A stretch of 64,000 bases of DNA, taken from assembly GCF_000621165.1 (NCBI RefSeq), contig NZ_JHZA01000011.1, positions 1-64,000 on the forward strand, written 5' to 3'. This document shows, in pieces, positions 1 through 9,229 of this stretch; the first letter of the stretch is position 1; the number at the start of each line of letters is the position of its first letter. The stretch is from Enterovibrio calviensis DSM 14347. GTDB lineage: Bacteria > Pseudomonadota > Gammaproteobacteria > Enterobacterales > Vibrionaceae. A model generated the notes under the pieces. The model did no database searches. It saw only the letters and a list, made by a program, of their open reading frames with translations, and was not told the origin of the DNA. Made by a program: the position numbers and the translations under genes.

Positions 1-84
1 TCCATGCCGAACTCAGTAGTGAAACGTAACAGCGCCGATGGTAGTGTGGGGTCTCCCCATGTGAGAGTAGGACATCGCCAGGCT
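1..84 (+). rRNA. rrf: 5S ribosomal RNA, 3' part
   Basis: The window opens inside a 5S rRNA gene. The stretch with the conserved CCGAACTCAG core and the closing ACATCGCCAGGC segment is the 3' two thirds of a gammaproteobacterial 5S rRNA. It is followed by a strong terminator, so this is the end of an rRNA operon whose 16S and 23S genes lie to the left of the window. The exact mature 3' end is uncertain by a few bases. Confidence 0.93.
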
Positions 85-130
85 TCAAATTCGTTTTCAT
101 CTTTTCAGAAAAAGATGAAGGCAAAAAAAC

Positions 131-163
131 AAAAAGCCCTGACCTGACGGTCAGGGCTTTTTT
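131..163 (+). terminator. Rho-independent terminator of the rRNA operon
   Basis: A 12-bp perfect stem (133-144 with 149-160, core GCCCTGACC) closes on a TGAC loop and runs into a T tract. It sits about 50 bp after the 5S gene, which suits the end of an rrn operon. Confidence 0.93.
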
Positions 164-451
164 GCGTTTGAGCGAAAATATTCCGATAACGGTGTATGAG
201 CATCCACCATGTCGGTGAGCTTTGGTTGAAGGCTTATAAGGACTCAACGAAGGAGTCATTAGGTTTTTTAGAAGCCGGTACCAACGAGTCCAAGACACAG
301 CGAAAAACTGGCCTACATCGAGCGGCAAAACTAACTTTGCCACTTTGGTGCCTACAAAGCGTCTTTCCTCCCGTTTTTTAATGTTTGATACCGACAAGCC
401 TAAGACTAACTTCTACACTGTCAGCACTTGTTAGCTGACAGGAATAAATCC
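164..451. other. Intergenic stretch without a supported gene
   Basis: Between the rrn terminator and the YggL-like gene I see no supported coding sequence. An open frame at 196-381 (61 codons) has no ribosome binding site and no recognisable protein character. The promoter of the YggL-like gene probably lies in the second half. Confidence 0.5.
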
Positions 452-790
452 ATGCCATCACAACGTTCTAAACGATTGAGAAAGAAGCTGTACCTAGATG
501 AGTTCGCGGTGTTTGGCTTTGTGATCAGTCTGAAGCTGAATACCGAAAACGATGAAGAATTGGATGCTTTTATCGAGTCTTTGGCCGATTTTGCAGAATC
601 TCGCCATCTACTTGTTGCTGGAGGTGGTATGAGTGATATTGAGCTTGTTGTGGGCTCAGCGCTTCGATATGGCTCTGCGACAGCACAGGACAGGGAGTCA
701 ATCAAAGTATGGATTGACGATCGAAGTGAAGTTGAGCTTTTAGAGTTAGGTGAGCTTGTAGATTTGCATCAATTGGAACAGACAGACTAA
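452..790 (+). CDS. yggL: YggL family (DUF469) protein
   Basis: A small acidic protein of 112 residues with a basic N-terminus (SKRLRKKLYLDEF) that matches the start of E. coli YggL, a DUF469 protein reported to associate with the 50S ribosomal subunit. The N-terminal RRLRKK-x2-DEF-x3-GF pattern is the family hallmark. The rest is more diverged than usual: the region around VAGGGMSDIELVVG replaces the family's FDGSG stretch, so this may be a divergent paralogue. I start at the ATG at 452, which has AGGA about nine bases upstream; a TTG 24 bases earlier is possible. It stands alone between the rrn operon and an opposing acetyltransferase gene. Confidence 0.78.
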   Translation: MPSQRSKRLRKKLYLDEFAVFGFVISLKLNTENDEELDAFIESLADFAESRHLLVAGGGMSDIELVVGSALRYGSATAQDRESIKVWIDDRSEVELLELGELVDLHQLEQTD

Positions 791-991
791 TCCCAAAATA
801 TTCACATATCTGTTTTTTAAGCTGAGATATTGAAGTGAGCCTTTCAATGAATGTTATTCATCTCTGACATCTATTGATGTGGGCTTATGGGTAAGAAGGC
901 AGCTCAGTTGTGGTTGGGTAAACTCAACGGTAAAGCTGTGGAGAAGAGCGCGAAAAGTGCTTTCACGCTCATGGTTAGAAATAGCACTTAA

Positions 992-1492
992 TCAGCTTTT
1001 AGGCGTGTTCGAACGGGCCATGTAAAGCGCATCGACGTATTCCCCATTTCGAAAAGCGTAATCCACAGCCCTGCCTTCCTGCTGAAATCCAAAGTTCTTA
1101 TACAAGGCAATGGCGGCTTCATTGTCGCTATAAACGGTTAATTCGATTCGACGTAGATTCAACCAATTGTCGGCCAAATCTATCATGGTACTAAGTAATT
1201 TACTGGCAACGCCTTGTCCGGTGTGGTCATCATGCACAGCCATGCCGAATTCACCCACATGACGTCTGCGTGCGCGATGATTGGCTTCAAATCCCAACTG
1301 ACCTACTATCTTCCCTTCTTCTTCCGCGACCAGGCAGTAGACGTCATCCGGTAGGTTACTGAGTCGTTTTTCCCACATAGCAAGTGAAGGTAATGGCATT
1401 TGTAGCGTGCCAGCTTGTGCTTTTGGACAGGCATAGAGCTGCTGGATAGCGGGAATATCGCGAGGTTCTAAAGGACGAACAGTTACAGGCAT
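992..1492 (-). CDS. yhhY: GNAT family N-acetyltransferase, YhhY-like
   Basis: A 166-residue GNAT enzyme that transfers an acetyl group from acetyl-CoA. E. coli YhhY acts on amino acids such as Met and Phe, and the similarity runs the full length: TLQMPLPS near residue 30, the acetyl-CoA loop GQGVASKLLSTMI (canonical Q/R-x2-G-x-G/A) around residue 95, LRRIELTVYSDN, and a C-terminal NGEYVDALYMAR. The ATG at 1492 is chosen because AAGGAG ends five bases upstream; a GTG six bases earlier would overlap that ribosome binding site. The gene is monocistronic and faces away from epmB. The physiological substrate is not readable from sequence. Confidence 0.86.
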   Translation of the reverse strand: MPVTVRPLEPRDIPAIQQLYACPKAQAGTLQMPLPSLAMWEKRLSNLPDDVYCLVAEEEGKIVGQLGFEANHRARRRHVGEFGMAVHDDHTGQGVASKLLSTMIDLADNWLNLRRIELTVYSDNEAAIALYKNFGFQQEGRAVDYAFRNGEYVDALYMARSNTPKS

Positions 1493-1587
1493 AGTCACTC
1501 CTTAGGTAACGCCAGAGGGACTTTTTATCATTGCTTGCAACTGACTGCTTAGCAAGCAGTTTTTAGGTTAGTAATGACTTACTTTTC

Positions 1588-2610
1588 TTACTCGAGATGA
1601 AGGTCGAGTGGCGTCTTGCTATCACGACCGCCGACTTCACGTGTTAGGCGTGGAACCAAGTAGCCAGAAACTTCCTTGATAAGCCCTGACATCAGTATTT
1701 TCGCATCTTCATCGGCAACTAGGAAATGCGCAGCTCCTTTCACTTTGTCCAGAACATGCAAGTAGTAAGGTAAGATACCTGCATCAAACAAACTGTTGCT
1801 CAGGTTTTTCAGCGCTTCGACAGAGTCATTCACGCCACGTAACAGCACACCTTGGTTTAAAAGGGTGACTCCGGCTCTTTTGAGCTTCACCATCGACGCA
1901 CGTAACTCATCATCAATCTCATTGGCATGATTGATGTGAGTGACCAACACCACGGCAAGTCTCGATGATTCAAGCATGTGAGTAAGTGCTAACGTCACCC
2001 TTGATGGGATCACGACGGGCAGTCTCGAGTGAATACGCAAGCGCTTGATGTGAGGCACTGATTCTATCGCTTCAATTAGCCATTGCAGTTCATGATCTTT
2101 CGCCATGAGTGGATCCCCACCTGACAGAATAACTTCATCGACTTCAGGGTGATCTTGCAAATAGGCGATCGTTTCGCGCCACGTTTCTTTGCCGCCTTTG
2201 TTATCTTGATACGGGAAATGTCGACGGAAGCAGTATCGGCAATTGATCGCACACCCGCCTTTTACAATCATCAGAACGCGGTTTTTATACTTATGCAGTA
2301 AACCGGGAACATCGTTATCTTGTTCGTCTAGTGGGTCTGTTGTGAAACCGATGGCTTCCTCAAACTCTTCAATGACGGGCAAGACTTGACGTAAAAGTGG
2401 GTCGTCCGGGTTTCCTTTCTCCATTCTATCAATGAAACTTTGCGGCACACGTTGTGAGAACAAAGTGCGGGCTGAGAAGCCGGACATCCATTGTGTAGGC
2501 TCGATATCAAGCTGTTGCAGAAGAATTTGAGGATCTGAGACAGCATTTGCGATCTCTTTGAGCCACTTTTGCTCAACAGGCGATGCGTTTCGGGTTATTA
2601 TGTCCGGCAT
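1588..2610 (-). CDS. epmB: EF-P beta-lysylation protein EpmB (radical SAM lysine 2,3-aminomutase)
   Basis: EpmB converts (S)-alpha-lysine to (R)-beta-lysine, the donor that EpmA attaches to elongation factor P. The 340-residue protein shows the radical SAM cluster motif C-x3-C-x2-C in [17 protein letters not shown] (near residue 120) and the SAM-binding [10 protein letters not shown] segment. A C-terminal zinc-binding extension typical of clostridial aminomutases is absent, as expected for EpmB. The gene is divergent from efp with only 34 bp between start codons, the same pairing as in E. coli, so the two share a promoter region. The third pathway member, epmA, lies 4.5 kb away beyond frdABCD. 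Confidence 0.97.
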   Translation of the reverse strand: MPDIITRNASPVEQKWLKEIANAVSDPQILLQQLDIEPTQWMSGFSARTLFSQRVPQSFIDRMEKGNPDDPLLRQVLPVIEEFEEAIGFTTDPLDEQDNDVPGLLHKYKNRVLMIVKGGCAINCRYCFRRHFPYQDNKGGKETWRETIAYLQDHPEVDEVILSGGDPLMAKDHELQWLIEAIESVPHIKRLRIHSRLPVVIPSRVTLALTHMLESSRLAVVLVTHINHANEIDDELRASMVKLKRAGVTLLNQGVLLRGVNDSVEALKNLSNSLFDAGILPYYLHVLDKVKGAAHFLVADEDAKILMSGLIKEVSGYLVPRLTREVGGRDSKTPLDLHLE

Positions 2611-2644
2611 TTATGACAACTTCGAAGATGTTAAGAGGATAGAC

Positions 2645-3211
2645 ATGGCGTCTTTTAGCACCAATGAATTCCGCGGTGGAATGAAAATTATGCTTGATAA
2701 TGAACCTTGTGTCATTATCGAAAACGAGTTCGTTAAGCCTGGTAAAGGCCAAGCGTTCAACCGCGTAAAAATCCGCAAGCTGCTTTCTGGCAAAGTGCTG
2801 GAGAAGACATTCAAGTCAGGCGACTCAGTGGAAGCTGCTGACGTAATGGATCATGAACTAGACTACCTCTACACAGACGGTGAGTTCTGGCATTTCATGA
2901 ACGCAGAATCTTTCGAGCAAATCGCAGCTGATGAAAAAGCAGTTAGCGATAACATCAAATGGCTGAAAGAGAATGACCGTTGCACGTTGACACTATGGAA
3001 CGGTAACCCAATTGCAGTGACTCCGCCAAACTTTGTTGAGCTAGAAGTGACTGAAACTGATCCTGGTCTGAAAGGTGATACTGCTGGTACTGGCGGTAAG
3101 CCTGCAACATTGATCACGGGTGCTGTTGTTCGTGTACCTTTGTTCATTCAAATCGGTGAAGTGATCAAAGTGGATACTCGCTCTGGCGAATACGTAAGCC
3201 GCGTTAAGTAA
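2645..3211 (+). CDS. efp: Elongation factor P
   Basis: EF-P binds the ribosome between the P and E sites and relieves stalling at polyproline stretches. The 188-residue product has the usual three beta-barrel domains. The lysine to be beta-lysylated is K34, at the tip of the PGKGQAF loop, and the C-terminal RSGEYVSRV signature is intact. An upstream in-frame ATG exists, but the start at 2645 gives the canonical [10 protein letters not shown]-terminus. Divergent from epmB, and a terminator follows directly. K34 together with epmA and epmB in this window indicates the beta-lysine type of modification rather than rhamnosylation. Confidence 0.98.
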   Translation: MASFSTNEFRGGMKIMLDNEPCVIIENEFVKPGKGQAFNRVKIRKLLSGKVLEKTFKSGDSVEAADVMDHELDYLYTDGEFWHFMNAESFEQIAADEKAVSDNIKWLKENDRCTLTLWNGNPIAVTPPNFVELEVTETDPGLKGDTAGTGGKPATLITGAVVRVPLFIQIGEVIKVDTRSGEYVSRVK

Positions 3212-3234
3212 TCACTGTTCATCTGCTTTGCAGT

Positions 3235-3261
3235 AAAAAGGTCGCTCAGGCGGCCTTTTTT
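3235..3261 (+). terminator. Terminator after efp
   Basis: An AAAAAGG-rich stem with a GCGGCCTTTTTT right arm and a TCAG loop begins about 25 bp after the efp stop codon and ends in six T residues. Confidence 0.85.
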
Positions 3262-3313
3262 GTTGCTTCAAACGTCGAATGAATCCATCGAAGTGACTGC
3301 CTGTTTCAGAAAC

Positions 3314-3340
3314 AAAAAAAGCACCCGAAGGTGCTTTTTT
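3314..3340 (-). terminator. Terminator after frdD (may act in both directions)
   Basis: Stem AAAAAAGCACC / GGTGCTTTTTT with loop CGAA lies 15 bp beyond the frdD stop codon. T tracts on both strands mean it could also back up the efp terminator. Confidence 0.85.
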
Positions 3341-3354
3341 ATTGCTTGTCGCAA

Positions 3355-3717
3355 TTAAATCATAAAGACAAAAATTACTGACAATGCGCTAATCAAGAAC
3401 GCCGCAGCGTAGCAAGCTACTTTACCGGCAACTCCGGTGTGGAATTTCAGGTCATGCATGCCGTGGTGCAAACGGTGCATTGCATGCCACATAGGTAGAG
3501 ACAGCGTACCAATCGTAAACAGAGCACCGATGAAGCTAGTCACAAAGCCAGTGACTCGCTCGTAGCTTAATGCTTCTGCATCTAGCATGCCTAATGGCAC
3601 CATGATGCCGAGAACCAAAATGGTCACAGGGGTAATCATTGCAAACCAAGAACCGCCAGCACCAAATAGGCCCCACCATACTGGTTCGTCAGAACGTTTT
3701 GGATTCAAATCGACCAC
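3355..3717 (-). CDS. frdD: Fumarate reductase membrane subunit D
   Basis: FrdD is one of two hydrophobic anchors that hold the FrdAB catalytic dimer on the inner membrane and form the menaquinol site. The 120-residue protein has three predicted membrane segments and the family N-terminus [18 protein letters not shown]. The [13 protein letters not shown] region is the histidine-rich loop conserved in FrdD. It is the last gene of frdABCD, 25 bp after frdC and ahead of a terminator. Confidence 0.97.
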   Translation of the reverse strand: MVDLNPKRSDEPVWWGLFGAGGSWFAMITPVTILVLGIMVPLGMLDAEALSYERVTGFVTSFIGALFTIGTLSLPMWHAMHRLHHGMHDLKFHTGVAGKVACYAAAFLISALSVIFVFMI

Positions 3718-3742
3718 GTTTTATCTCCTCACTTGTATGGTG

Positions 3743-4126
3743 TTAAACCACAAACAGAATAACGGCAGAAATCACCGCAACTGCTGCCCATTGAGTCAGC
3801 ACAATGATTTTCTTATCAAGCTTCTTACCGCCAATACGGATTGGCATCACCTGCGGCATCATGCTGAAGAAGGTCTGCGCATGGAACAGGCTTCCGATCA
3901 GTGCCACGATATTGATCGCTATAACGACAGGGTTTGCCATGAAACTTAACCAGTTCTGCCAAGCACTTTCGCCAATGACCAAGCTACCTAGGCCAAAGGT
4001 TAGGAACAAGGTAAACAAAATCAGCGGCAATACAGTGGCTTCACGTAGCATATACATACGGTAGAAAGGGTGATCCTTCCACCAGGTACGCTTCATTTCA
4101 CGAACGTAAGGTTTACGGTTAGACAT
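3743..4126 (-). CDS. frdC: Fumarate reductase membrane subunit C
   Basis: FrdC is the second membrane anchor of quinol:fumarate reductase. The 127-residue protein begins with NRKPYVREMKRTWW, the conserved FrdC N-terminus, and has three hydrophobic spans. A glutamate within the first span region (MLREATVLPL) corresponds to the quinone-site glutamate of E. coli FrdC. It starts two bases after the frdB stop, consistent with translational coupling in one operon. Confidence 0.97.
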   Translation of the reverse strand: MSNRKPYVREMKRTWWKDHPFYRMYMLREATVLPLILFTLFLTFGLGSLVIGESAWQNWLSFMANPVVIAINIVALIGSLFHAQTFFSMMPQVMPIRIGGKKLDKKIIVLTQWAAVAVISAVILFVV

Positions 4127-4128
4127 CC

Positions 4129-4887
4129 TTAAGCCTCCACTTTCTTTGGTGAACCATCAGGTTTTAGCATGGCAATGACGAAGTCCTGAGAAGATACAAT
4201 CTTGCCTTGGTTAACGGCCGCCGCTGGATCGACACTTTTCGGACAGACTTCTGAACAGTAACCGACAAAGGTACAACCCCATGCGCCGTTTTCACCATTG
4301 ATCAGTGCCATGCGCTCGCTAGCACCATTGTCACGGCTATCAAGGTTGTAGCGGTGAGCCAAGGTCAGCGCGGCAGGGCCGATGAATTCTGGGTTCAGGC
4401 CAAACTGAGGGCAGGCTGCGTAACAAAGGCCGCAGTTGATACAACCCGCGAACTGCTTGTAGCGAGCCATTTGCTCAGGCGTTTGGTTATTTGCTCCATC
4501 TTCAGGCGTGCGGTCGTTGCCAATGATGTAAGGTTTGATCGCTTCAAGACGCTCAATAAATGGCGTCATATCAACGATCAAATCTTTCTCGATTGGGAAG
4601 TTCGCCAGTGGTTCAATGGTCACGCCATCAGGGTAATCACGCAGGAACGCTTTACATGCAAGCTTTGGTACATTGTTCACCATGATGCCGCAAGAGCCGC
4701 AGATTGCCATTCGGCAAGACCAACGGTAAGCGAGATGCTTGTCGAGATGGTCTTTGATGTAGCCTAGTGCATCCAATACTGACATTGTGTCGTCGAATGG
4801 CACGTTAAAGGTTTGCAGGCGAGGTTCATCATCTTTCGACGGATCGTAGCGAAGAATGCTGACTTTTTGAATGCGATTGTCTGACAT
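4129..4887 (-). CDS. frdB: Fumarate reductase iron-sulfur subunit
   Basis: FrdB carries electrons from the membrane quinol site to the flavin through three iron-sulfur clusters. In its 252 residues, the 2Fe-2S ligands lie in CRMAICGSC with a distal cysteine in LACKAF. The 4Fe-4S and 3Fe-4S ligands are in [29 protein letters not shown] and nearby. The start codon overlaps the frdA stop by one base (TAATG), a sign of coupled translation. The product is cytoplasmic, bound to the membrane through FrdC and FrdD. Confidence 0.98.
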   Translation of the reverse strand: MSDNRIQKVSILRYDPSKDDEPRLQTFNVPFDDTMSVLDALGYIKDHLDKHLAYRWSCRMAICGSCGIMVNNVPKLACKAFLRDYPDGVTIEPLANFPIEKDLIVDMTPFIERLEAIKPYIIGNDRTPEDGANNQTPEQMARYKQFAGCINCGLCYAACPQFGLNPEFIGPAALTLAHRYNLDSRDNGASERMALINGENGAWGCTFVGYCSEVCPKSVDPAAAVNQGKIVSSQDFVIAMLKPDGSPKKVEA

Positions 4888-6698
4888 TATGCCTGCTCCT
4901 TCTGTTGTTTTTCAGCCTTCTTAGCCGCAGCTTCCGCTTCTTCGGCAGCAGCACCATATAGGCGCGCCTTCGGCTGAGATTTCGTGATTTTCACGTCACC
5001 ATATTTAATGGTTGGCGCAGCATCTGGGTTATAGAAAGCCAGTGAGTGTTTTAGGAAGTTCGCGTCATCGCGTTCAGTGCAGCCTTCGTCAAGGCGCTGG
5101 TGAGCACCACGAGATTCACGGCGCATCAGTGCTGAGTGAGCCATCGCTTCTGCCACTTCGAGGCCGTAGCCCACTTCAATGGCGTACAAAAGGTCGGTAT
5201 TGAACACTTTTCCTTTGTCTTGAATGCTGATGCGCTTGTAACGCGCTTTTAGCTCAGTAAGCTTGTCGATGGTTTGTTGCATGAGATCTTCACGACGATA
5301 GATACCGCAGCCGGCTTCCATGGTGTGACCCATTTCAGTTCGGATATCAGACCAATTTTCATCGCCTTCTTGATTCATTAGTGCATCGATACGTGCTTCA
5401 ACCGCAGCGATTTGACGGGCAATTTCCTCGTCATTCCAGCCAGTAAATTCAGCGGCACGCTCAACAGCACCTTCACCTGCGACGCGACCAAATACCACCA
5501 ACTCAGCCAGCGAGTTTGAACCCAAACGGTTAGCGCCGTGTAGGCCGACAGACGAACACTCGCCCACAGCAAACAGACCTTTGATCGTGGTTTCGTTCTT
5601 ACCGTTGGTTTCGATACCACCCATGGTGTAGTGCGCAGTAGGACGAATTGGGATTGGCTCTTTGGCTGGGTCAACGTTCACGTACGCTTTTGCCAATTCA
5701 CAAATGAATGGCAGACGTTCATTGAGGTACTCTTCACCCAGATGGCGAAGGTCAAGCAGCACCACATCGCCCAGTGGGTGCTTAATGGTGTTGCCTTTTT
5801 GCTGTTCGTGCCAGAACGCTTGCGAGACTTTATCGCGAGGACCCAGCTCCATATACTTGTTCTTTGGCTGGCCAATCGGTGTTTCTGGGCCCATGCCATA
5901 GTCTTGAAGGTAACGGTAACCGTTTTTGTTAACGATAATACCGCCTTCACCACGACAACCTTCGGTCATCAGGATACCTGTGCCAGGTAGGCCTGTTGGG
6001 TGATATTGAACGAATTCCATATCACGTAGCGCAGCACCGTGACGGTATGCCATCGCCATGCCGTCGCCTGTGACGATGCCGCCGTTGGTGTTGCAGTTAT
6101 AAACGCGGCCAGCACCACCCGTCGCCAAAATGACGGATTTGGCTTTAATGCAGACCAATTCGCCTTCTGACATATGAATGGCGATCAGGCCTTGCGCTTC
6201 ACCGTCTACAACCAGCAAATCCACCACGAAGTATTCGTCTAGGCGCTTGATTTGTTTGTATTTGATAGATGTTTGGAAAAGCGTATGTAGCATATGAAAA
6301 CCGGTTTTATCGGCTGCGAACCATGTACGCTCTACTTTCATACCGCCAAAACGACGAACGTTAACGTCACCGTTTTCTTTGCGGCTCCATGGGCAACCCC
6401 ATTGTTCCAATTGGATCATCTCGCGAGTCGCATTCTCGACGAAATATTCCACAACATCCTGTTCACAAAGCCAGTCACCACCGCCAACGGTATCGTTGAA
6501 GTGGTTATCGAGGCTATCCTCATCCTTGATGACGGCGGCAGAGCCACCCTCAGCGGCCACCGTGTGGGAACGCATCGGGTATACCTTAGAAATCAGAGAG
6601 ATTTCTAGTTCAGGGTTTGCTTCAGCTGCAGCAATAGCGGCACGAAGGCCAGCGCCGCCAGCGCCAATAACAGCGATATCTGTGGTAAATGTTTTCAC
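4887..6698 (-). CDS. frdA: Fumarate reductase flavoprotein subunit
   Basis: FrdA reduces fumarate to succinate as the terminal step of anaerobic fumarate respiration. The 603-residue chain opens with the dinucleotide-binding [13 protein letters not shown]. It has the covalent-FAD histidine in [12 protein letters not shown] (near residue 45), and the active-site segment [14 protein letters not shown] with [18 protein letters not shown]. The C-terminal 25 residues are an Ala/Lys/Glu-rich tail of no known function. The start has a strong purine-rich ribosome binding site (GGAGGAT) and is first in the frdABCD operon. Long open frames on the opposite strand here are shadows. Confidence 0.98.
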   Translation of the reverse strand: MKTFTTDIAVIGAGGAGLRAAIAAAEANPELEISLISKVYPMRSHTVAAEGGSAAVIKDEDSLDNHFNDTVGGGDWLCEQDVVEYFVENATREMIQLEQWGCPWSRKENGDVNVRRFGGMKVERTWFAADKTGFHMLHTLFQTSIKYKQIKRLDEYFVVDLLVVDGEAQGLIAIHMSEGELVCIKAKSVILATGGAGRVYNCNTNGGIVTGDGMAMAYRHGAALRDMEFVQYHPTGLPGTGILMTEGCRGEGGIIVNKNGYRYLQDYGMGPETPIGQPKNKYMELGPRDKVSQAFWHEQQKGNTIKHPLGDVVLLDLRHLGEEYLNERLPFICELAKAYVNVDPAKEPIPIRPTAHYTMGGIETNGKNETTIKGLFAVGECSSVGLHGANRLGSNSLAELVVFGRVAGEGAVERAAEFTGWNDEEIARQIAAVEARIDALMNQEGDENWSDIRTEMGHTMEAGCGIYRREDLMQQTIDKLTELKARYKRISIQDKGKVFNTDLLYAIEVGYGLEVAEAMAHSALMRRESRGAHQRLDEGCTERDDANFLKHSLAFYNPDAAPTIKYGDVKITKSQPKARLYGAAAEEAEAAAKKAEKQQKEQA

Positions 6699-7124
6699 AG
6701 CTATCCTCCGGAGGATTGTTAAAAAATAAGAGATGCAATCTATGCATCGAACTCAAAGCTGCCTCCATCTTAGTGAACTTGAATTCATCACAATTTGACC
6801 TGAAAGGGTATTTGTTCCGACTTTTCGGTGTTCTTTGGTGTTAAGCCACAGAAGTGTGATCTGGGTCGTTAGTGTAAGAAAACATGCATGTTAATGGTGG
6901 GTTACCTAGCCTTTTCGTATGTTTCTGACACGTAAAGAATGCATTGCTTCTAGGTTGGCTAACTCTTTATTTTAAAAGATATTTAATTGAGTGATGTTTG
7001 ATGAAGATAAACAGCGTCTTTCAGTTTGAGGGGGCTTATCTCTTTGATTTGTCCAAGCGTGAGAAAACAACAGTTCAGCTTGATAGCAGAGAGCTTTCTA
7101 TGAGAAGGCAGCAAGAGATACAAT
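6699..7124. promoter_or_regulatory. Divergent frdA / epmA upstream region
   Basis: This 426-bp gap must hold the frd promoter (leftward) and the epmA promoter (rightward). By analogy with E. coli an FNR/ArcA site for frd would be expected. TTGAATTCATCAC near 6780 resembles half of one, but the spacing is one base short of the FNR consensus, so I do not assign it. No open frame here looks like a gene. Confidence 0.5.
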
Positions 7125-7157
7125 ATGGCCAATCCCAATGAGAGAGAATGGTTCTAT

Positions 7158-8129
7158 ATGACTCCGCAGTGGCGTCCTACGTCTAATATCGAGACATTAA
7201 AAGCACGCGCAACCTTGATGCGTCATATCCGTCAGTTTTTTGCAGAGCGCGATGTCATGGAAGTAGACACACCCGCGATGAGTCAGGCTACGGTCACCGA
7301 TATTCATTTGCATACATTCCGCACCGATTTTGTTGGCCCAGGTTTTGCGAAAGGTATACCGCTTTACTTGATGACGAGCCCTGAATTCCATATGAAACGT
7401 TTGTTGGCTGCTGGCAGTGGTGCTATCTATCAAATCAATAAAGCTTTCCGTAACGAAGAAGCGGGTCGTCACCACAATCCTGAATTTACCATGTTGGAGT
7501 GGTATCGCCCGGGGTTTGATCATCATGCATTGATGGATGAGATGGACACCTTGCTGCAACTCGTGATGGGTGTGGGGCAAGCAGAACGTATGACCTATCA
7601 AGATGCGTTTATCGCGGTGCTGGGAGTCTGTCCACTCGAAGGCACAATGGCACAGCTTAAATTGGCGGCAAGCACATTAGGGCTGTCAGATATCGCTGAT
7701 CCTGAAGAAGACCGTGATACCCTGCTTCAACTATTGTTCAGCGTGGGTGTTGAACCCGAAATCGGGCAAACTGTTCCTGCCTTCGTGTATCACTTCCCTG
7801 CTTCACAAGCCGCATTAGCGAGAGTGTGTACGGACGATAAACGTGTTGCCGCGCGCTTTGAGGTTTACTTCAAAGGCATTGAATTGGCCAACGGTTTCTA
7901 TGAACTGGACAATGCAGACGAACAGCTTGCACGTTTTGAAGCTGACAACCGAAAGCGTGAAAGCATGGGATTGAATGCCCAGCCTATCGATCACCATTTG
8001 ATAGAAGCTATCAGACACGGTTTGCCAGATTGTTCGGGCGTAGCCTTGGGGGTTGACCGCCTGATCATGTTGGCGTTGGGCAAATCACATATTGATGATG
8101 TTATCGCTTTCCCTGTCGGGCGTGCCTAA
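7158..8129 (+). CDS. epmA: EF-P lysine ligase EpmA (GenX/PoxA/YjeA)
   Basis: EpmA is a lysyl-tRNA-synthetase paralogue that attaches (R)-beta-lysine from EpmB to K34 of EF-P. It lacks the N-terminal tRNA anticodon-binding domain of LysRS; the 323 residues are just the class II catalytic core. Motif 2 is [20 protein letters not shown] and motif 3 is [13 protein letters not shown] start at the ATG at 7158, because the protein then begins [10 protein letters not shown] as in orthologues; the ATG at 7125 would add 11 residues. It neighbours frdABCD in a divergent arrangement, as in E. coli, and ends in a strong terminator. Confidence 0.95.
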   Translation: MTPQWRPTSNIETLKARATLMRHIRQFFAERDVMEVDTPAMSQATVTDIHLHTFRTDFVGPGFAKGIPLYLMTSPEFHMKRLLAAGSGAIYQINKAFRNEEAGRHHNPEFTMLEWYRPGFDHHALMDEMDTLLQLVMGVGQAERMTYQDAFIAVLGVCPLEGTMAQLKLAASTLGLSDIADPEEDRDTLLQLLFSVGVEPEIGQTVPAFVYHFPASQAALARVCTDDKRVAARFEVYFKGIELANGFYELDNADEQLARFEADNRKRESMGLNAQPIDHHLIEAIRHGLPDCSGVALGVDRLIMLALGKSHIDDVIAFPVGRA

Positions 8130-8131
8130 CG

Positions 8132-8161
8132 AAAAACGCCGCATTCAAATGCGGCGTTTTT
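8132..8161. terminator. Bidirectional terminator between epmA and the EamA transporter gene
   Basis: A 13-bp perfect stem (AAAAACGCCGCAT with its complement) and a four-base loop, with T tracts on both sides, sits between converging genes. Confidence 0.92.
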
Positions 8162-8198
8162 GTGTTTTAGGGCAACAGAGGCACGTTAATGAACGCAC

Positions 8199-9086
8199 CT
8201 AGCTCGTTACGATAAGCCCCGCGCCGGTGACAGCAAGCGCAGCCCCAATCCATGCACTGGGTGATGGACGCACTTTGGTGAATAGCCAAATGAGTGGAAG
8301 CACCATAACAGGTGTTGTTGAAGACAGCAGTGCTACCATGCCCACTTCTCCCCACTTCAGCGCGTACATAATCAGCGTCATACCGACGGCCATAGCAAGA
8401 AATCCGTTGACCACCACCATACCGAAAATACGCCAATTTATCGGGTTCACTGGTTGCGCCACACGTACTTGTAGCAGCACGAGTGTTCCGTGTGCGGCAA
8501 ATGCTGCAATCATACGGACGGCGGAAGCGGCGATAGGGTCGACATTGCCCGTGAGGACGGGTTTAGCAATGACGCCGCCTAGCGACTGACATAGCGCTGC
8601 CGTTAAACCAAGGGCGATAGCGACGCCCAAGCTACCTTTCGTTTCTTCCCACTGATGTGCGTTTCCGCTTTGGCGGAAAAAGACGGCAATCATGACGCCG
8701 GAAAACACCAAGATAGCACCGAGAAGTCGTATGCCTTGCAGGGTTTCACCAAACAACCAGATACCCAGCAGTGCCGAGAACCCAGCATGACAGGAATACA
8801 AAAGGCCAGAGCGTCGCGGACCGATTCGATTCATGCAGCCAAATAGCGCAGTATCACCAATAAAAATACCGATCAGGCCAGATATGGCCATTGGCCACCA
8901 TATGTCAGACGTGATAGTGGCCCATCCACCGGTGAATAGTGCCAGTAGAGTTAGCATGATCGACACACACGCCATACGCCAACGGCTGTAGGCAAAGCTA
9001 CCTAAGTGACGAGCCGGCGTCACCGAAATTAGGCTGGAAATGCCCCAAAGAAAGGCGGCGGCAAGCGCTAGCCATTCATATCCCAA
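8199..9086 (-). CDS. DMT superfamily (EamA) transporter
   Basis: A 295-residue inner-membrane protein with about ten hydrophobic spans arranged as two five-helix EamA repeats. The halves break near residue 150, at the hydrophilic QSGNAHQWEETKGS. EamA carriers export or import small metabolites, and the substrate cannot be told from sequence. Each half ends in the typical pattern (LFGETLQGIRLLGAILVFSG and LFTKVRPSPSAWIGAALAVTG). Transcribed convergently with epmA, downstream of the DASS carrier gene. Confidence 0.88.
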   Translation of the reverse strand: MGYEWLALAAAFLWGISSLISVTPARHLGSFAYSRWRMACVSIMLTLLALFTGGWATITSDIWWPMAISGLIGIFIGDTALFGCMNRIGPRRSGLLYSCHAGFSALLGIWLFGETLQGIRLLGAILVFSGVMIAVFFRQSGNAHQWEETKGSLGVAIALGLTAALCQSLGGVIAKPVLTGNVDPIAASAVRMIAAFAAHGTLVLLQVRVAQPVNPINWRIFGMVVVNGFLAMAVGMTLIMYALKWGEVGMVALLSSTTPVMVLPLIWLFTKVRPSPSAWIGAALAVTGAGLIVTS

Positions 9087-9170
9087 GAGAGTGTCCTCAT
9101 AAGGTGCGAGCCAAAGTTCGCGTGGTTAAATTTGAAAAGGAGCGAGAGTGTATATGGACTTGGGATTTTG

Positions 9171-9192
9171 GGAAAGGCCAGACGGCCTTTCC
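9171..9192. other. Hairpin between two transporter genes
   Basis: GGAAAGGCC and its exact complement are separated by four bases. There is no T tract on either strand, so it is at best a weak terminator for the DASS gene, or an mRNA-stabilising hairpin. Confidence 0.4.
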
Positions 9193-9229
9193 GATCGGAT
9201 GTTCTAATGTGCTAAATGGCAAAAGAACT

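Noticed and set aside
196-381. 61-codon open frame after the rrn terminator
   Set aside because: No ribosome binding site, no recognisable domain, and composition unlike neighbouring genes. It is probably chance.
887-991. 34-codon open frame (begins MGKKAAQLWLGKLNGK) between the YggL-like and YhhY-like genes
   Set aside because: It has no ribosome binding site and no known relative. It is Lys-rich but too short to support.
5631-5990. Long open frames on the plus strand inside frdA
   Set aside because: They lie opposite a well-conserved gene and arise from its codon bias. No independent support.
6771-6795. FNR-like sequence upstream of frdA
   Set aside because: TTGAATTCATCAC has the half-sites one base too close for the FNR consensus. 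Only an expectation from E. coli supports it.
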